From: Nemertoderma westbladi
Lineage: Eukaryota; Xenacoelomorpha; Nemertodermatida; Nemertodermatidae
NCBI GenBank assembly: GCA_032718475.1
Contig: JAUCBJ010002187.1
Span: 1 to 64,000, forward strand
Length of the DNA stretch: 64,000 nt
Reading direction: 5' to 3'
The stretch's first letter is position 1. Each line of letters begins with the position of its first letter. Position numbers and translations under genes: made by a program. This document shows, piece by piece, positions 24,501 to 35,030 of the stretch. Below the pieces are notes generated by a model. The model did not search any database. It had not been told where the DNA came from and worked only from the letters and a program-made list of their open reading frames with translations.

Positions 24501-27500
24501 TGAAAGTAATAATGAATTATTGGTGTTGGCTGAAAGTAATAATGTATTATTGGTGTTGGCTGTACGTGTTAATACTGTATTTGGTGTTGGCTGAACACCA
24601 ATCAAATAATGTATTAATAATGTATCATTGGTACTGTCTGAACGTGTTAATAATGTATTATTGGTGTTGGCTGATAGTAATAATGAATTATTGGTGTTGG
24701 CTGAAAGTATTAATAATGTATTATTGGTGTTGGCTGAGCGTATCAATAATGAATTATTGGTGTTGTTTGAAAGTATTAATAATGAATTATTGGTGTTGGC
24801 TGAAAGTAATAATGAATTATTGGTGTTGGCTGAAAGTATTAATAATGTATTATTGGTGTTGGCTGAAAGTAATAATGTATTATTGGTGTTGGCTGAGCGT
24901 ATCAATAATGAATTATTGGTGTTGTTTGAAAGTATTAATAATGAATTATTGGTGTTGGCTGATAGTAATAATGAATTATTGGTGTTGGCTGAAAGTATTA
25001 ATAATGTATTATTGGTGTTGGCTGAAAGTAATAATGTATTATTGGTGTTGGCTGAGCGTATCAATAATGAATTATTGGTGTTGTTTGAAAGTATTAATAA
25101 TGAATTATTGGTGTTGGCTGAAAGTAATAATGAATTATTGGTGTTGGCTGAAAGTAATAATGTATTATTGGTGTTGGCTGTACGTGTTAATACTGTATTT
25201 GGTGTTGGCTGAACACCAATCAAATAATGTATTAATAATGTATCATTGGTACTGTCTGAACGTGTTAATAATGTATTATTGGTGTTGGCTGATAGTAATA
25301 ATGAATTATTGGTGTTGGCTGAAAGTATTAATAATGTATTATTGGTGTTGGCTGAAAGTAATAATGTATTATTGGTGTTGGCTGAGCGTATCAATAATGA
25401 ATTATTGGTGTTGTTTGAAAGTATTAATAATGTATTATTGGTGTTGGTTGAAAGTATTAATAATGAATTATTGGTGTTGGCTGAGCGTATTAATAATGAA
25501 TTATTGGTGTTGGCTGAAAGTAATAATGAATTATTGGTGTTGGCTGAAAGTAATAATGTATTATTGGTGTTGGCTGTACGTGTTAATACTGTATTTGGTG
25601 TTGGCTGAACACCAATCAAATAATGTATTAATAATGTATCATTGGTACTGTCTGAACGTGTTAATAATGTATTATTGGTGTTGGCAGAAAGTATTAATAA
25701 TGTATTATTGGTGTTGGCTGAGCGTATTAATAATGTATTATTGGTGTTGGCTGAACGTATTAATAATGAATTATTGGTGTTGGTTGAAAGTATTAATAAT
25801 GTATTATTGGTGTTGGCTGAAAGTAATAATGTATTATTGGTGTTGGTTGAAAGTATTAATAATGTATTATTGGTGTTGGCTGAGCGTATTAATAATGAAT
25901 TATTGGTGTTGGTTGAAAGTATTAATAATGTATTATTGGTGTTGGCTGAGCGTATTAATAATGAATTATTGGTGTTGGTTGAAAGTATTAATAATGTATT
26001 ATTGGTGTTGGCTGAGCGTATTAATAATGTATTATTGGTGTTGGCTGAACGTATTAATAATGTATTATTGGTGTTGGCTGAGCGTATTAATAATGTATTA
26101 TTGGTGTTGGCTGAGCGTATTAATAATGTATTATTGGTGTTGGCTGAGCGTATTAATAATGAATTATTGGTGTTGGTTGAAAGTATTAATAATGTATTAT
26201 TGGTGTTGGCTGAGCGTATTAATAATGAATTATTGGTGTTGGTTGAAAGTATTAATAATGTATTATTGGTGTTGGCTGAGCGTATTAATAATGTATTATT
26301 GGTGTTGGCTGAACGTATTAATAATGAATTATTGGTGTTGGTTGAAAGTATTAATAATGTATTATTGGTGTTGGCTGAAAGTAATAATGTATTATTGGTG
26401 TTGGTTGAAAGTATTAATAATGTATTATTGGTGTTGGCTGAGCGTATTAATAATGAATTATTGGTGTTGGTTGAAAGTATTAATAATGAATTATTGGTGT
26501 TGGTTGAAAGTATTAATAATGAATTATTGGTGTTGGTTGAAAGTATTAATAATGTATTATTGGTGTTGGCCGAGCGTATTAATAATGTATTATTGGTGTT
26601 GGCTGAACGTATTAATAATGTATTATTGGTGTTGGCTGAGCGTATTAATAATGTATTATTGGTGTTGGCTGAGCGTATTAATAATGTATTATTGGTGTTG
26701 GCTGAGCGTATTAATAATGAATTATTGGTGTTGGTTGAAAGTATTAATAATGTATTATTGGTGTTGGCTGAGCGTATTAATAATGAATTATTGGTGTTGG
26801 TTGAAAGTATTAATAATGAATTATTGGTGTTGGCTGAAAGTATTAATAATGTATTATTGGTGTTGGCTGAGCGTATTAATAATGTATTATTGGTGTTGGT
26901 TGAAAGTATTAATAATGTATTATTGGTGTTGGCTGAGCGTATTAATAATGTATTATTGGTGTTGGCTGAGCGTATTAATAATGTATTATTGGTGTTGGCT
27001 GAGCGTATTAATAATGAATTATTGGTGTTGGCTGAGCGTATTAATAATGAATTATTGGTGTTGGTTGAAAGTATTAATAATGTATTATTGGTGTTGGCTG
27101 AAAGTATTAATAATGTATTATTGGTGTTGGCTGAGCGTATTAATAATGTATTATTGGTGTTGGCTGAATGTATTAATAATGAATTATTGGTGTTGGCTGA
27201 AAGTAATAATGTATTATTGGTGTTGGTTGAAAGTATTAATAATGTATTATTGGTGTTGGCTGAGCGTATTAATAATGTATTATTGGTGTTGGCTGAGCGT
27301 ATTAATAATGTATTATTGGTGTTGGCTGAGCGTATTAATAATGAATTATTGGTGTTGGCTGAGCGTATTAATAATGAATTATTGGTGTTGGTTGAAAGTA
27401 TTAATAATGTATTATTGGTGTTGGCTGAAAGTATTAATAATGTATTATTGGTGTTGGCTGAGCGTATTAATAATGTATTATTGGTGTTGGCTGAATGTAT

Positions 27501-30500
27501 TAATAATGAATTATTGGTGTTGGCTGAAAGTAATAATGAATTATTGGTGTTGGTTGAAAGTATTAATAATGTATTATTGGTGTTGGCTGAACGTATTAAT
27601 AATGAATTATTGGTGTTGGTTGAAAGTATTAATAATGTATTATTGGTGTTGGCTGAAAGTATTAATAATGTATTATTGGTGTTGGCTGAGCGTATTAATA
27701 ATGTATTATTGGTGTTGGCTGAGCGTATTAATAATGTATTATTGGTGTTGGCTGAGCGTATTAATAATGAATTATTGGTGTTGGCTGAGCGTATTAATAA
27801 TGAATTATTGGTGTTGGTTGAAAGTATTAATAATGTATTATTGGTGTTGGCTGAAAGTATTAATAATGTATTATTGGTGTTGGCTGAGCGTATTAATAAT
27901 GTATTATTGGTGTTGGCTGAATGTATTAATAATGAATTATTGGTGTTGGCTGAAAGTAATAATGTATTATTGGTGTTGGTTGAAAGTATTAATAATGTAT
28001 TATTGGTGTTGGCTGAACGTATTAATAATGAATTATTGGTGTTGGTTGAAAGTATTAATAATGTATTATTGGTGTTGGCTGAAAGTATTAATAATGTATT
28101 ATTGGTGTTGGCTGAGCGTATTAATAATGAATTATTGGTGTTGGCTGAGCGTATTAATAATGAATTATTGGTGTTGGCTGAACGTATTAATAATGAATTA
28201 TTGGTGTTGGTTGAAAGTATTAATAATGTATTGTTGGTGTTGGCTGAAAATAATAATGTATTATTGGTGTTGGCTGAACGTATTAATAATGAATTATTGG
28301 TGTTGGCTTAACGAATTAATAATGTATTATTGGTGTTGGCTGAGCGTATTAATAATGAATTATTGGTGTTGGTTGAAAGTATTAATAATGTATTATTGGT
28401 GTTGGCTGAGCGTATTAATAATGTATTATTGGTGTTGGCTGAACGTATTAATAATGAATTATTGGTGTTGGCTGAAAGTAATAATGTATTATTGGTGTTG
28501 GTTGAAAGTATTAATAATGTATTATTGGTGTTGGCTGAGCGTATTAATAATGTATTATTGGTGTTGGTTGAAAGTATTAATAATGTATTATTGGTGTTGG
28601 CTGAGCGTATTAATAATGTATTATTGGTGTTGGCTGAACGTATTAATAATGAATTATTGGTGTTGGTTGAAAGTATTAATAATGTATTATTGGTGTTGGT
28701 TGAAAGTATTAATAATGAATTATTGGTGTTGGCTGAGCGTATTAATAATGAATTATTGGTGTTGGTTGAAAGTATTAATAATGCATTATTGGTGTTGGCT
28801 GAGCGTATTAATAATGAATTATTCGTGTGTTGATTGAAAGTATTAATAATGTATTATTGGTGTTGGTTGAAAGTATTAATAATGAATTATTGGTGTTGGC
28901 TGAGCGTATTAATAATGAATTATTGGTGTTGGTTGAAAGTATTAATAATGTATTATTGGTGTTGGCTGAACGTATTAATAATGAATTATTGGTGTTGGTT
29001 GAAAGTATTAATAATGTATTATTGGTGTTGGCTGAGCGTATTAATAATGAATTATTGGTGTTGGTTGAAAGTATTAATAATGTATTATTGGTGTTGGCTG
29101 AGCGTATTAATAATGAATTATTGGTGTTGGTTGAAAGTATTAATAATGTATTATTGGTGTTGGCTGAAAGTAATAATGTATTATTGGTGTTGGCTGAAAG
29201 TAATAATGTATTATTGGTGTTGGCTGTACGTGTTAATACTGTATTTGGTGTTGGCTGAACACCAATCAAATAATGTATTAATAATGTATCATTGGTACTG
29301 TCTGAACGTGTTAATAATGTATTATTGGTGTTGGCTGATAGTAATAATGAATTATTGGTGTTGGCTGAAAGTATTAATAATGTATTATTGGTGTTGGCTG
29401 AAAGTAATAATGTATTATTGGTGTTGGCTGAGCGTATCAATAATGAATTATTGGTGTTGTTTGAAAGTATTAATAATGTATTATTGGTGTTGGTTGAAAG
29501 TATTAATAATGAATTATTGGTGTTGGCTGAGCGTATTAATAATGAATTATTGGTGTTGGCTGAAAGTAATAATGAATTATTGGTGTTGGCTGAAAGTAAT
29601 AATGTATTATTGGTGTTGGCTGTACGTGTTAATACTGTATTTGGTGTTGGCTGAACACCAATCAAATAATGTATTAATAATGTATCATTGGTACTGTCTG
29701 AACGTGTTAATAATGTATTATTGGTGTTGGCTGATAGTAATAATGAATTATTGGTGTTGGCTGAAAGTATTAATAATGTATTATTGGTGTTGGCTGAAAG
29801 TAATAATGTATTATTGGTGTTGGCTGAGCGTATCAATAATGAATTATTGGTGTTGTTTGAAAGTATTAATAATGAATTATTGGTGTTGGCTGAAAGTAAT
29901 AATGAATTATTGGTGTTGGCTGAAAGTAATAATGTATTATTGGTGTTGGCTGTACGTGTTAATACTGTATTTGGTGTTGGCTGAACACCAATCAAATAAT
30001 GTATTAATAATGTATCATTGGTACTGTCTGAACGTGTTAATAATGTATTATTGGTGTTGGCTGATAGTAATAATGAATTATTGGTGTTGGCTGAAAGTAT
30101 TAATAATGTATTATTGGTGTTGGCTGAAAGTAATAATGTATTATTGGTGTTGGCTGAGCGTATCAATAATGAATTATTGGTGTTGTTTGAAAGTATTAAT
30201 AATGAATTATTGGTGTTGGCTGAAAGTAATAATGAATTATTGGTGTTGGCTGAAAGTAATAATGTATTATTGGTGTTGGCTGTACGTGTTAATACTGTAT
30301 TTGGTGTTGGCTGAACACCAATCAAATAATGTATTAATAATGTATCATTGGTACTGTCTGAACGTGTTAATAATGTATTATTGGTGTTGGCTGATAGTAA
30401 TAATGAATTATTGGTGTTGGCTGAAAGTATTAATAATGTATTATTGGTGTTGGCTGAAAGTAATAATGTATTATTGGTGTTGGCTGAGCGTATCAATAAT

Positions 30501-33500
30501 GAATTATTGGTGTTGTTTGAAAGTATTAATAATGAATTATTGGTGTTGGCTGAAAGTAATAATGAATTATTGGTGTTGGCTGAAAGTAATAATGTATTAT
30601 TGGTGTTGGCTGTACGTGTTAATACTGTATTTGGTGTTGGCTGAACACCAATCAAATAATGTATTAATAATGTATCATTGGTACTGTCTGAACGTGTTAA
30701 TAATGTATTATTGGTGTTGGCTGATAGTAATAATGAATTATTGGTGTTGGCTGAAAGTATTAATAATGTATTATTGGTGTTGGCTGAAAGTAATAATGTA
30801 TTATTGGTGTTGGCTGAGCGTATCAATAATGAATTATTGGTGTTGTTTGAAAGTATTAATAATGGATTATTGGTGTTGGCTGAAAGTAATAATGAATTAT
30901 TGGTGTTGGCTGAAAGTAATAATGTATTATTGGTGTTGGCTGTACGTGTTAATACTGTATTTGGTGTTGGCTGAACACCAATCAAATAATGTATTAATAA
31001 TGTATCATTGGTACTGTCTGAACGTGTTAATAATGTATTATTGGTGTTGGCTGATAGTAATAATGAATTATTGGTGTTGGCTGAAAGTATTAATAATGTA
31101 TTATTGGTGTTGGCTGAAAGTAATAATGTATTATTGGTGTTGGCTGAGCGTATCAATAATGAATTATTGGTGTTGTTTGAAAGTATTAATAATGTATTAT
31201 TGGTGTTGGTTGAAAGTATTAATAATGAATTATTGGTGTTGGCTGAGCGTATTAATAATGAATTATTGGTGTTGGCTGAAAGTAATAATGAATTATTGGT
31301 GTTGGCTGAAAGTAATAATGTATTATTGGTGTTGGCTGTACGTGTTAATACTGTATTTGGTGTTGGCTGAACACCAATCAAATAATGTATTAATAATGTA
31401 TCATTGGTACTGTCTGAACGTGTTAATAATGTATTATTGGTGTTGGCAGAAAGTATTAATAATGTATTATTGGTGTTGGCTGAGCGTATTAATAATGTAT
31501 TATTGGTGTTGGCTGAACGTATTAATAATGAATTATTGGTGTTGGTTGAAAGTATTAATAATGTATTATTGGTGTTGGCTGAAAGTAATAATGTATTATT
31601 GGTGTTGGTTGAAAGTATTAATAATGTATTATTGGTGTTGGCTGAGCGTATTAATAATGAATTATTGGTGTTGGTTGAAAGTATTAATAATGTATTATTG
31701 GTGTTGGCTGAGCGTATTAATAATGAATTATTGGTGTTGGTTGAAAGTATTAATAATGTATTATTGGTGTTGGCTGAGCGTATTAATAATGTATTATTGG
31801 TGTTGGCTGAACGTATTAATAATGTATTATTGGTGTTGGCTGAGCGTATTAATAATGTATTATTGGTGTTGGCTGAGCGTATTAATAATGTATTATTGGT
31901 GTTGGCTGAGCGTATTAATAATGAATTATTGGTGTTGGTTGAAAGTATTAATAATGTATTATTGGTGTTGGCTGAGCGTATTAATAATGAATTATTGGTG
32001 TTGGTTGAAAGTATTAATAATGTATTATTGGTGTTGGCTGAGCGTATTAATAATGTATTATTGGTGTTGGCTGAACGTATTAATAATGAATTATTGGTGT
32101 TGGTTGAAAGTATTAATAATGTATTATTGGTGTTGGCTGAAAGTAATAATGTATTATTGGTGTTGGTTGAAAGTATTAATAATGTATTATTGGTGTTGGC
32201 TGAGCGTATTATTAATGAATTATTGGTGTTGGTTGAAAGTATTAATAATGTATTATTGGTGTTGGTTGAAAGTATTAATAATGAATTATTGGTGTTGGTT
32301 GAAAGTATTAATAATGTATTATTGGTGTTGGCTGAGCGTATTAATAATGTATTATTGGTGTTGGCTGAACGTATTAATAATGTATTATTGGTGTTGGCTG
32401 AGCGTATTAATAATGTATTATTGGTGTTGGCTGAGCGTATTAATAATGTATTATTGGTGTTGGCTGAGCGTATTAATAATGAATTATTGGTGTTGGTTGA
32501 AAGTATTAATAATGTATTATTGGTGTTGGCTGAGCGTATTAATAATGAATTATTGGTGTTGGTTGAAAGTATTAATAATGAATTATTGGTGTTGGCTGAA
32601 AGTATTAATAATGTATTATTGGTGTTGGCTGAGCGTATTAATAATGTATTATTGGTGTTGGTTGAAAGTATTAATAATGTATTATTGGTGTTGGCTGAGC
32701 GTATTAATAATGTATTATTGGTGTTGGCTGAGCGTATTAATAATGTATTATTGGTGTTGGCTGAGCGTATTAATAATGAATTATTGGTGTTGGCTGAGCG
32801 TATTAATAATGAATTATTGGTGTTGGTTGAAAGTATTAATAATGTATTATTGGTGTTGGCTGAAAGTATTAATAATGTATTATTGGTGTTGGCTGAGCGT
32901 ATTAATAATGTATTATTGGTGTTGGCTGAACGTATTAATAATGAATTATTGGTGTTGGCTGAAAGTAATAATGTATTATTGGTGTTGGTTGAAAGTATTA
33001 ATAATGTATTATTGGTGTTGGCTGAGCGTATTAATAATGTATTATTGGTGTTGGTTGAAAGTATTAATAATGTATTATTGGTGTTGGCTGAGCGTATTAA
33101 TAATGTATTATTGGTGTTGGCTGAACGTATTAATAATGAATTATTGGTGTTGGCTGAAAGTATTAATAATGTATTATTGGTGTTGGCTGAAAGTATTAAT
33201 AATGTATTATTGGTGTTGGCTGAGCGTATTAATAATGTATTATTGGTGTTGGCTGAACGTATTAATAATGAATTATTGGTGTTGGCTGAAAGTATTAATA
33301 ATGTATTATTGGTGTTGGTTGAAAGTATTAATAATGTATTATTGGTGTTGGCTGAAAGTATTAATAATGTATTATTGGTGTTGGCTGAGCGTATTAATAA
33401 TGTATTATTGGTGTTGGTTGAAAGTATTAATAATGTATTATTGGTGTTGGCTGAGCGTATTAATAATGAATTATTGGTGTTGGTTGAAAGTATTAATAAT

Positions 33501-34276
33501 GTATTATTGGTGTTGGCTGTACGTGTTAATACTGTATTATTGGTGTTGGCTGAAAGTATTAATAATGTATTGTTGGTGTTGGTTGAAATGATATTATCTA
33601 CAAATCTGAGATGGAAATTTTACCCGTCGTATTCGTATTCTTGGAACGTGTTTCTGTTTACACAGGAAACAATCAGAAGATATTTTTAGTTGCTCTGTGA
33701 ATTTTAGTTCTCGCTTGTCTGTTTCATCGAGCATCAATTAATTTTCTGCTCGTTTCAGAAGGTTTGCAAATAATCATACCAAGGTCAGTCCCACGGGGTC
33801 TCGTTTCTCTGGTTTGTCACTCTCGGTCTCGTTTCTCTGGTTTCTCACTCTCGGTCTCGTTTCTCTGGTTTGTCGCTCGCGCGGTCTCGTTTCCTGATAC
33901 TGTGCTCGCTGACAACTCACCACATCTAGCCAGTTGATATTGACTACTATACAATAACTTTTCCTACCTGATTTTCTATATATCGAGTCTCGTTGTTCAT
34001 GTATGTTTGTCCAGAATCATGGATTCTGTCTGTATTTCCAGCATCATAGTTCCTGTCTGTATGCTGAGGTTCGTTGTTCCTGTCTGTATGCTGAGGCTCG
34101 TGGTTCCTGTACATGTGATACCGTGGGAACCCTTTATACCTGGCGTCGGTCCATAATGAGGATTCACCCGGCTCGTCGCCACGGTGATCATCATGTAAAC
34201 GGACAGGCGTTACACCTGAGCCTACCAGCCTTTCGTCCTGAGGTTGACCTACTGGCATACTTTCTCTTAGATAGCG
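15216..34276 (-). CDS. PWGKPGxGAP-motif protein, CSPP1-like (four exons, 5' end uncertain)
   Basis: Exons, in order of translation: 34276-33968, 19586-19368, 17791-16194, 15516-15216. All introns are GT-AG and the phases match (0, 0 and 2), giving 808 codons. The protein is hydrophilic. It carries five related motifs: YPWGKPGAGAP (~190), a weaker FGTYGGGAP (~237), YDPFGKPGGGAP (~325), YDPFGKPGAGAPLVDPEGNL (~574) and HYWGRPGHGAP (~735). A charged, probably coiled-coil stretch precedes the third. As I recall, human CSPP1, a centrosome and ciliary microtubule protein, has one such motif followed by LRDAKGNLITDLN; motif four here continues the same way. A cilium or centrosome role is inferred from that alone. 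The first exon begins at a splice acceptor, so upstream exons probably exist, unless translation starts at the ATG at 34258. The third intron holds a 13.8-kb minisatellite. Confidence 0.68.
15786..15995. mobile_element. MITE-like inverted-repeat element in a CSPP1-like intron
   Basis: GGGTGTAAACGCTACTGCCG near 15793 is mirrored by GTTGGCGTAGCGTTTACACC near 15966. The ~145-bp interior holds one copy of the dispersed motif (TTATTGTTTTGGTTAGAA and CTGATCCTTTCCCTCAATT). The outer ends carry CAGGGG on both sides, but I could not define a clean target duplication. Confidence 0.55.
16194..17791 (-). CDS. CSPP1-like gene, main exon with four of the five KPGxGAP motifs
   Basis: A 1598-bp open exon from TGTTTTCAG to AACAG|GTAAAT. 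It opens NPPDVTPLRNLEGYPWGKPG and ends NEADQRNN plus two bases. The phase 2 end completes an Arg codon with the first base of the last exon. There are no stops over 532 codons, and the motif spacing is irregular (about 47, 88 and 250 residues). Confidence 0.78.
18020..19120. mobile_element. Foldback element in a CSPP1-like intron
   Basis: The left arm (about 18020-18550) is matched in reverse complement by about 18640-19120. Shared strings include TTATTCCAAAA, AACAGCGAGTTG, CATGACGGCG and the GGCTCCAAACGCCACCATAA stretch. The short centre contains a smaller palindrome (CAGTGTTCTGATCCTCGTGG and its imperfect mirror). A further palindrome, GGACATTACTTAACGCCGTC with its complement, lies at 18178-18225. 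No transposase. Confidence 0.65.
19368..19586 (-). CDS. CSPP1-like gene, 73-codon exon
   Basis: Bounded by TTTCGCAG and CAG|GTAGTT, open throughout. It encodes a Gln/Asn-rich polar segment ending YIEKYKDDKQQTHSTAADIQ. Phase 0 on both sides. Confidence 0.65.
19773..33590. repeat. Giant 33/30-bp minisatellite with higher-order repeats, about 425 units, inside an intron
   Basis: Two unit forms differ by three bases; both contain AATAATG(T/A)ATTATTGGTGTTGG. A marker segment with ACACCAATCAAATAATG occurs at intervals of 330, 396 or 618 bp (near 23190-25600 and 29240-31360). Large parts recur at an offset of 6050 bp, for example the unique string ATTCGTGTGTTGATTG at 22771 and 28821. Since unit lengths are divisible by three, frames up to ~2000 codons stay open on + (YYWCWLKVLIM, VLLVLAERINNE) and ~950 on - (SANTNNTLL). 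The array fills most of the 14.4-kb intron between exons 33968 and 19586, so it is most simply intronic DNA. Confidence 0.95.
33797..33895. repeat. 28-bp short tandem repeat, three copies
   Basis: The unit starts GGTCTCGTTTCTCTGGTTTG and ends TCACTCTC. It lies in the intron between the big minisatellite and the CSPP1-like exon. The rest of 33591-33967 is ordinary non-coding sequence. Confidence 0.75.
33968..34276 (-). CDS. CSPP1-like gene, most 5' exon seen (103 codons)
   Basis: Bounded by TTTCTGAG on the acceptor side and CAG|GTAGG on the donor side. The protein contains an internal short repeat of the form NxEPQHTDRN. Its phase 0 junction joins ENQ to VPQSHIG of the next exon. The exon is less certain than the others because its acceptor is weak and nothing in it is conserved that I recognise. 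Confidence 0.55.
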
Positions 34277-35030
34277 CTCAGAAACAACAATATCATTGAG
34301 TTAATCCATCAATTTGTTACACAATAGCAGTAGAACTTTACAATCCTACCCACCACAAACCCAATATAATACAATTTATTTAATTATATTTTTCACCGTA
34401 TATAATTACAAACTTAGTGTAATACTATTTCATTAGAAGCAAAATTGAAATTAAGAATTACTTTAATAACGTTGAAATGGCAATTATACCAGTTGGTTAA
34501 TTTAGCGCTATTCCGTTGCTATGCGCTCGTACATTCGCAGGATGCACCTAATCTTGGCTCATTTTCATCTATCGTGGATAATATTGTTCTTTGATCGAGC
34601 CATTACTCCAGTAGGTAATAAGTAAATTCAATAATTAAACAACAGATATAAAGGGCCTAATTACATAGCCTTACATCCAATTACATCGCCTTATTATGTT
34701 ATACGTGTGTGTAGATTCAATAATAAAGTCGGACATCCTTTTCGCATTAGTGGGAATAAATGTTATGGTATAGCACTACACTTTATATGGTTATTGTAAT
34801 TATCATCTCATTTGATGAGCAGTTTCTAACTGCTACGCACTACCAATGCGATATCAGGGGCAACTTTATCACACAGGGAATAGAATATAGTACAATATAA
34901 AGTATTAAATTATTGTCAATTGAATTACAATAATCAAATTGGAACAAATAATTCCCCAACTGAGAATGTTCTTTATGTTGTACACGGAAACCAAACCAAC
35001 CCGGTGTTTTTAATTTGTTTATTGCAGAAT
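34277..35030. other. AT-rich spacer without recognised features
   Basis: Lies upstream (on the - strand) of the CSPP1-like exon at 33968-34276. If more 5' exons exist it is intron. I found no exon with matching phase or KPGxGAP motif here. Confidence 0.45.

Noticed and set aside
22784-28837. A 2017-codon + strand reading frame (and similar ones of 1019 and 1585 codons, plus - strand frames of 953 and 857 codons)
   Set aside because: They are the 33/30-bp minisatellite read in frame; unit length divisible by three keeps frames open. No start context, domain or codon structure, and the region is an intron of the - strand gene.
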